Positions 6,307 to 8,720 of a stretch of DNA of 8,720 bases are shown one piece after another. The position numbers and the translations under genes were made by a program. The notes below the pieces were generated by a model that made no database searches, was not told the DNA's origin, and worked only from the letters and a program-made list of their open reading frames with translations. Numbering within the stretch: the first letter of the stretch is position 1; each line of letters starts with the position of its first letter. Source of the stretch: Roseiarcus sp043784465 (GTDB lineage Bacteria; Pseudomonadota; Alphaproteobacteria; Rhizobiales; Beijerinckiaceae); contig JAYVYJ010000278.1 in assembly GCA_043784465.1 (NCBI GenBank), forward strand, positions 1 to 8,720. The letters run 5' to 3'.

Positions 6307-6908
6307 CGCAGCAGCACGAAAATGTCGACCTGAAGATTGGGATCATCGGCGCTCTTGGTCTCGTTAAGATATTCCTCAACGAACACGTCTTGCGCGTCGA
6401 CGCCTTTTTCGTCGAGCCAGGCGGTGATCGCGTCATAGGTCGAATCGATCTCGTCGTATTCGCCGCGATGCTCGAACTTCATCGCCTTGCCGACCGGCGT
6501 CTGGCCTATCTTCACGCCGTCGGCGAGTACAGTCTTGGGATCGGGCGCGCTTTCGACGGGGACCATGGCGCGGAAGGTGAAGCCGTCGTCGTCGGCGGTC
6601 AGGAACACGCCGAGCGGATGGCCCTGCGGCTTCAATCCCGCCTTGTCGACCGCCGCGCGGATCTTGGCGAGGGCGCCGAGGATCGCGCCATAGACCTCCT
6701 CGCGATTGGCCTTGGCCTCCAAATAGAGGCAGGGATGAGTGGCGAGCTCCACGACCTGTCCCGTCGCGCTCTCCGTTGCCGCGGGCGTCGGGGAGGCGAC
6801 GGGCGCGGGGATTGGGGTCGGCGAGGGGGGGGAGGGCGCGGGCGTCTCCGCCGCGAACGCGGGCGCGGCGGCGAGCCAGAAAGCCGCAAGCATCGCCGAA
6901 AATCTCAT
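6303..6908 (-). CDS. Exported GyrI-like (AraC effector-binding-type) domain protein
   Basis: This 201-residue protein starts with a signal peptide (MRFSAMLAAFWLAAAPAFA, probable cleavage after AFA near residue 19), so it should be periplasmic. A Pro/Ala/Ser/Thr-rich linker follows (about 21-48). Residues about 52-201 look like a GyrI/AraC effector-binding fold: ATHPCLYLEAKANREE, a helix GAILGALAKIRAAVDKAG, GHPLGVFL, FRAMVPVES, a second helix YDAITAWLDEKG, and the terminal strand VEEYLN...VDIFVLLR. Such folds bind small hydrophobic or cationic ligands or inhibit gyrase, but there is no DNA-binding domain here. The ATG at 6908 is chosen because AGGA lies 6 bases upstream and it opens the signal peptide; further upstream codons would add a charged, non-conserved extension. 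The gene lies between an aldolase-like gene and the phosphatase with which it overlaps. Confidence 0.82.
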   Translation of the reverse strand: MRFSAMLAAFWLAAAPAFAAETPAPSPPSPTPIPAPVASPTPAATESATGQVVELATHPCLYLEAKANREEVYGAILGALAKIRAAVDKAGLKPQGHPLGVFLTADDDGFTFRAMVPVESAPDPKTVLADGVKIGQTPVGKAMKFEHRGEYDEIDSTYDAITAWLDEKGVDAQDVFVEEYLNETKSADDPNLQVDIFVLLR

Positions 6909-6938
6909 GTTGCGTCCTGTCCGCATGCCGCAAGCTTT

Positions 6939-6967
6939 GTTATGCGGGCGCCGGGCCGCCGCGCAAG
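6939..6967 (-). promoter_or_regulatory. Candidate promoter for the GyrI-like/HAD gene pair
   Basis: On the minus strand CTTGCG (6967-6962) is followed after 17 bp by CATAAC (6944-6939). This resembles the alphaproteobacterial CTTGAC-N17 pattern with a 4/6 match to the -10 consensus. It lies in the 70-bp gap after the aldolase-like gene, so the pair may be transcribed separately as well as by read-through. Confidence 0.3.
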
Positions 6968-6978
6968 CGCCATCTTCC

Positions 6979-7740
6979 TCACGCGCGATAGCCGGGGTCG
7001 AGCCGGTCGAGCTTGCGCAACAGCGCCGGCCACACAAGCCTGTCCGCCGCCGCCGAGAGGCCGCCCGACGTCACGAGCCCTGCGTTCTTGTCGATGACCT
7101 CGGGCGCGGTCGGATAATCCTCGCCGGGGCCGGCGAGGATGCGGGTGCGAACCTGCATCGTGCAGGCGCGCTCCAGGAAATACATGCGCAGGAACGCTTG
7201 CGCGCAGGTTTGTCCAACGGTCAGCGTGCCGTGGTTGCGCAACAGCATGATGTTCTTGGTCCCCAGATCCTTCTGGAGCCGGGGCCGCTCGTCGAGGTCG
7301 AGCGCGACGCCCTCGTAATCGTGATAGGCGAGGTCAGGGGTGACCAGCTGCGCGGTCTGGTTGAGCGGCTTCAGCCCCTCGCGCGAAGTTGCGACCGCCG
7401 TGCCGTCGGGCGTGTGCAGGTGCATGACGCAGCCCGCGTCCTCGCGCACCTCGTGGACCGCAGAATGGATGGTGAAGCCCGCCGGGTTGACGGGGTAGGG
7501 CGATTCGCCGACCTTCTGGCCGTTCATGTCGATCTTGACGAGGCTGGAGGCGGTGATCTCCTCGAACATCAGCCCATAGGGATTGATAAGGAAATGATGC
7601 TCCGGGCCGGGGATGCGCGCGGAAATATGGGTGAAGACCAGATCGTCCCAGCCGTGCAGCGCGACGAGCCGGTAAGCTGCGGCCAGATGCACGCGGATTT
7701 CGGCCTCTTGAGTCGAGGCGGCGGCGACGGGCGCGTTCAT
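6979..7740 (-). CDS. Class II aldolase/adducin-family protein
   Basis: This 253-residue cytoplasmic protein has the class II aldolase/adducin fold. The metal-ligand histidines are present: MHLHTPDG gives His107 and His109, and RNHGTLTVG gives His170. Family landmarks include DDLVFTHISARIPG (about 32-45), FLINPYGLMFEEIT and SLVKID. At the place where FucA-type aldolases have their catalytic glutamate (the SSEW motif), this protein reads NPAGFTIH, so an aldol cleavage role is doubtful. It resembles the broad set of bacterial adducin-like proteins of unknown substrate. Start choice: two ATGs lie 6 bp apart. AGGGAGG (7747-7753) directly abuts the upstream one (7746) but sits 6 bases from ATG 7740, so the protein starts MNAPVAAAS. 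It is divergent from apt across 114 bp. Confidence 0.9.
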   Translation of the reverse strand: MNAPVAAASTQEAEIRVHLAAAYRLVALHGWDDLVFTHISARIPGPEHHFLINPYGLMFEEITASSLVKIDMNGQKVGESPYPVNPAGFTIHSAVHEVREDAGCVMHLHTPDGTAVATSREGLKPLNQTAQLVTPDLAYHDYEGVALDLDERPRLQKDLGTKNIMLLRNHGTLTVGQTCAQAFLRMYFLERACTMQVRTRILAGPGEDYPTAPEVIDKNAGLVTSGGLSAAADRLVWPALLRKLDRLDPGYRA

Positions 7741-7746
7741 GGGCAT

Positions 7747-7753
7747 CCTCCCT
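7747..7753 (-). promoter_or_regulatory. Ribosome binding site deciding the start of the aldolase-family gene
   Basis: The minus strand reads AGGGAGG, a near-perfect Shine-Dalgarno. It ends immediately before the first ATG (7744-7746) but 6 bases before the second (7738-7740), favouring the second as start. Confidence 0.75.
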
Positions 7754-7797
7754 GATTTGCGCCAAGCATCGCGCTTTGGAGCCGGACGGGCAAGGGC

Positions 7798-7826
7798 CTT
7801 GCAGCCGCTGGGACTTCTCGCTTAAT
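7798..7826 (+). promoter_or_regulatory. Candidate apt promoter
   Basis: CTTGCA (7798-7803) and CTTAAT (7821-7826) are separated by 17 bp, matching the alphaproteobacterial housekeeping pattern of a CTTGnn -35 and AT-rich -10. Transcription would begin near 7833, leaving a leader of about 20 bases before the apt ATG. Confidence 0.42.
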
Positions 7827-7854
7827 CGGGGCGGGGTCGCATCAGGGGAACGTC

Positions 7855-8382
7855 ATGGATCTGGCTTCGCACATCCGCACGATCTCCAATTATCCCAAGC
7901 CCGGCATCCTGTTTCGCGACATCACGACGCTGCTCGGCCATGCCGGGGCGTTCCGTCGCGCGGTGGACGAGTTGGTGCAGCCCTATGCGGGAGCCAAGAT
8001 CGACAAGATTGCCGGCATCGAGGCGCGCGGGTTCATTCTGGGCGGGGCGGTGGCGCACCAGCTCTCGGCTGGCTTCGTGCCGATCCGCAAGAAGGGCAAG
8101 CTGCCGCACGCGACGCTCTCGGTCGCCTACAGCCTCGAATACGGCGTGGACGAGATGGAGATCCATACCGACGGGGTGGTGAAAGGCGAGCGCGTACTGC
8201 TGGTCGACGATCTCATCGCGACCGGAGGGACGGCGGAAGGGGCAGTGAAGCTGTTACGCAGCGCGGGGGCGGAAGTGGCGGCGGCGGTCTTCGTCATCGA
8301 CCTTCCCGAGTTGGGCGGGGCCGACAGGCTGCGCGCGATGGGAGTGGAGGTCAGGACGTTGATGGCGTTCGCGGGGCATTGA
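7855..8382 (+). CDS. apt: Adenine phosphoribosyltransferase
   Basis: Apt is a cytoplasmic purine-salvage enzyme that makes AMP and pyrophosphate from adenine and PRPP. The 175-residue length is typical. The N-terminal signature YPKPGILFRDITTLL (13-27) is diagnostic of the family and helps form the adenine pocket. GIEARGFILGGAVA (54-67) and the flexible-loop region VPIRKKGKLPHATLSVAYSL (75-94) follow. The PRPP-binding motif VLLVDDLIATGGTA is at 114-127 with both acidic residues intact. The ATG at 7855 has a good ribosome site (AGGGGA, 7844-7849) 5 bases upstream. The gene appears to be monocistronic: it has its own candidate promoter, diverges from the aldolase-family gene, and a strong hairpin lies about 70 bp after its stop. 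No defect is seen. Confidence 0.97.
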   Translation: MDLASHIRTISNYPKPGILFRDITTLLGHAGAFRRAVDELVQPYAGAKIDKIAGIEARGFILGGAVAHQLSAGFVPIRKKGKLPHATLSVAYSLEYGVDEMEIHTDGVVKGERVLLVDDLIATGGTAEGAVKLLRSAGAEVAAAVFVIDLPELGGADRLRAMGVEVRTLMAFAGH

Positions 8383-8451
8383 ACGCCGGTTTTCCGGTAA
8401 CCCCATTGATACCGTGACGCTGATTTCCGGACTATAGTGTGATCCTGTTGA

Positions 8452-8497
8452 CACGGCGGCGGCAGGAGGCCGGTTAAGCCTGCCGCCGCGGTGTTTT
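8452..8497 (+). terminator. Intrinsic terminator after apt
   Basis: The arms 8452-8466 (CACGGCGGCGGCAGG) and 8479-8493 (CCTGCCGCCGCGGTG) pair over 15 positions with one G-G mismatch around a 12-base loop, followed by TTTT at 8494-8497. It lies 69 bp after the apt stop. The T-tract overlaps the stop codon of the convergent ferritin-like gene. On the minus strand the stem starts two bases after that stop but has no T-run, so it is at best a weak bidirectional terminator. Confidence 0.75.
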
Positions 8498-8720
8498 ATG
8501 CGACGATAAACGGTTTGACGGCTGCCAAAACTTCGGCTTTCGTCAGAGGCTTGTCGAAAGCGCCTGTCCACAGCTCAACGCCGCGAATTCGCCGGATTTC
8601 CGAGGCGTGACGCGCCTCGACCGAGTGTATGCGAAGTGCTGTAGTGAGGATGTCTCCGGCCAACGCTGGCGCCTGGCCCTTATAAGCTGCGACGCCGGTT
8701 TCTTCGAACGTCTGTGAGAC
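8496..8720 (-). CDS. Ferritin-like domain protein, C-terminal fragment
   Basis: A minus-strand frame enters from the right edge and ends at TAA 8498-8496, giving 74 residues. It resembles the C-terminal part of ferritin-like domain proteins (Ferritin_2 type, related to desiccation-related proteins): FEETGVAAYKGQAPAL, then TTALRIHSVEARHASEIRRIRG, then a short tail with DKPLTKAEVLAAVKPFIV. The sequence EARH supplies the ExxH metal-ligand pattern of a ferritin-like four-helix bundle. In this family the domain is often exported by a Tat or Sec signal, but the N-terminus lies outside the window, so location and metal content cannot be judged. It converges on apt with the hairpin at 8452-8493 between them. 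Oxidative or desiccation stress is a guess from the family only. Confidence 0.78.
   Translation of the reverse strand, partial: VSQTFEETGVAAYKGQAPALAGDILTTALRIHSVEARHASEIRRIRGVELWTGAFDKPLTKAEVLAAVKPFIVA

Noticed and set aside
5266..6333. A 355-codon plus-strand open frame across DUF465 copy B and antisense to the HAD phosphatase
   Set aside because: The HAD motifs on the minus strand and the DUF465 helix pattern in another plus frame identify the real genes. This frame has no recognisable content.
6739..7755. A 338-codon plus-strand open frame antisense to the aldolase-family gene
   Set aside because: The aldolase metal-ligand motifs and strong ribosome site on the minus strand are decisive; the antisense frame is a shadow.
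8448..8477. TTGACA at 8448-8453 as a promoter -35
   Set aside because: The matching -10 position falls in the terminator loop (CGGTTA) and the promoter would point into the 3' end of the ferritin-like gene. Most likely chance.

Overview
The window is about 65-70% G+C and codes densely on both strands. It looks like ordinary chromosomal core sequence from an alphaproteobacterium, probably of the order Hyphomicrobiales (Rhizobiales). The basis is base composition, the style of the proteins (a DUF2076 protein, paired DUF465/YdcH proteins, and an uncharacterised membrane protein with a rhizobial-type N-terminus) and CTTGNN-type candidate -35 elements. Genus cannot be fixed from the sequence alone. 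I see no mobile element, CRISPR array, tRNA, rRNA or phage gene, and nothing that looks like an undescribed multi-gene system.

Layout, left to right. (1) The last 38 codons of a plus-strand gene ending in a hydrophobic segment. (2) A minus-strand pair, purA (adenylosuccinate synthetase) followed after 42 bp by a 494-aa proline-rich single-span membrane protein. (3) Divergent from purA, a plus-strand pair: a DUF2076 protein and queG (epoxyqueuosine reductase). queG follows the DUF2076 stop in the same frame and has no ATG/GTG/TTG start in the right place. (4) Two short DUF465/YdcH-like coiled-coil genes placed head to head around a 210-bp spacer with a perfect 9-bp inverted repeat. (5) A minus-strand block read right to left: a class II aldolase/adducin-family protein, an exported GyrI-like domain protein, and a HAD phosphatase coupled to it by an ATGA overlap. 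(6) Divergent from the aldolase gene, apt (adenine phosphoribosyltransferase), closed by a strong hairpin. (7) The C-terminal 74 codons of a minus-strand ferritin-like protein running off the right edge.

Functionally, purA (IMP to adenylosuccinate, committing to AMP) and apt (adenine plus PRPP to AMP) both supply AMP. queG carries out the last step of queuosine tRNA modification. The rest are accessory or uncharacterised: a possible cell-envelope protein, small coiled-coil proteins, a sugar-phosphate-type phosphatase and an exported ligand-binding-type domain. Genes are tightly packed with no gap above 300 bp; the largest spacer (5220-5429) lies between the two DUF465 genes. The points most worth a second look are the queG start, the terminator hairpin whose loop holds the queG stop codon, the DUF465 pair with its shared inverted repeat, and an aldolase-family protein that appears to lack the usual catalytic glutamate.
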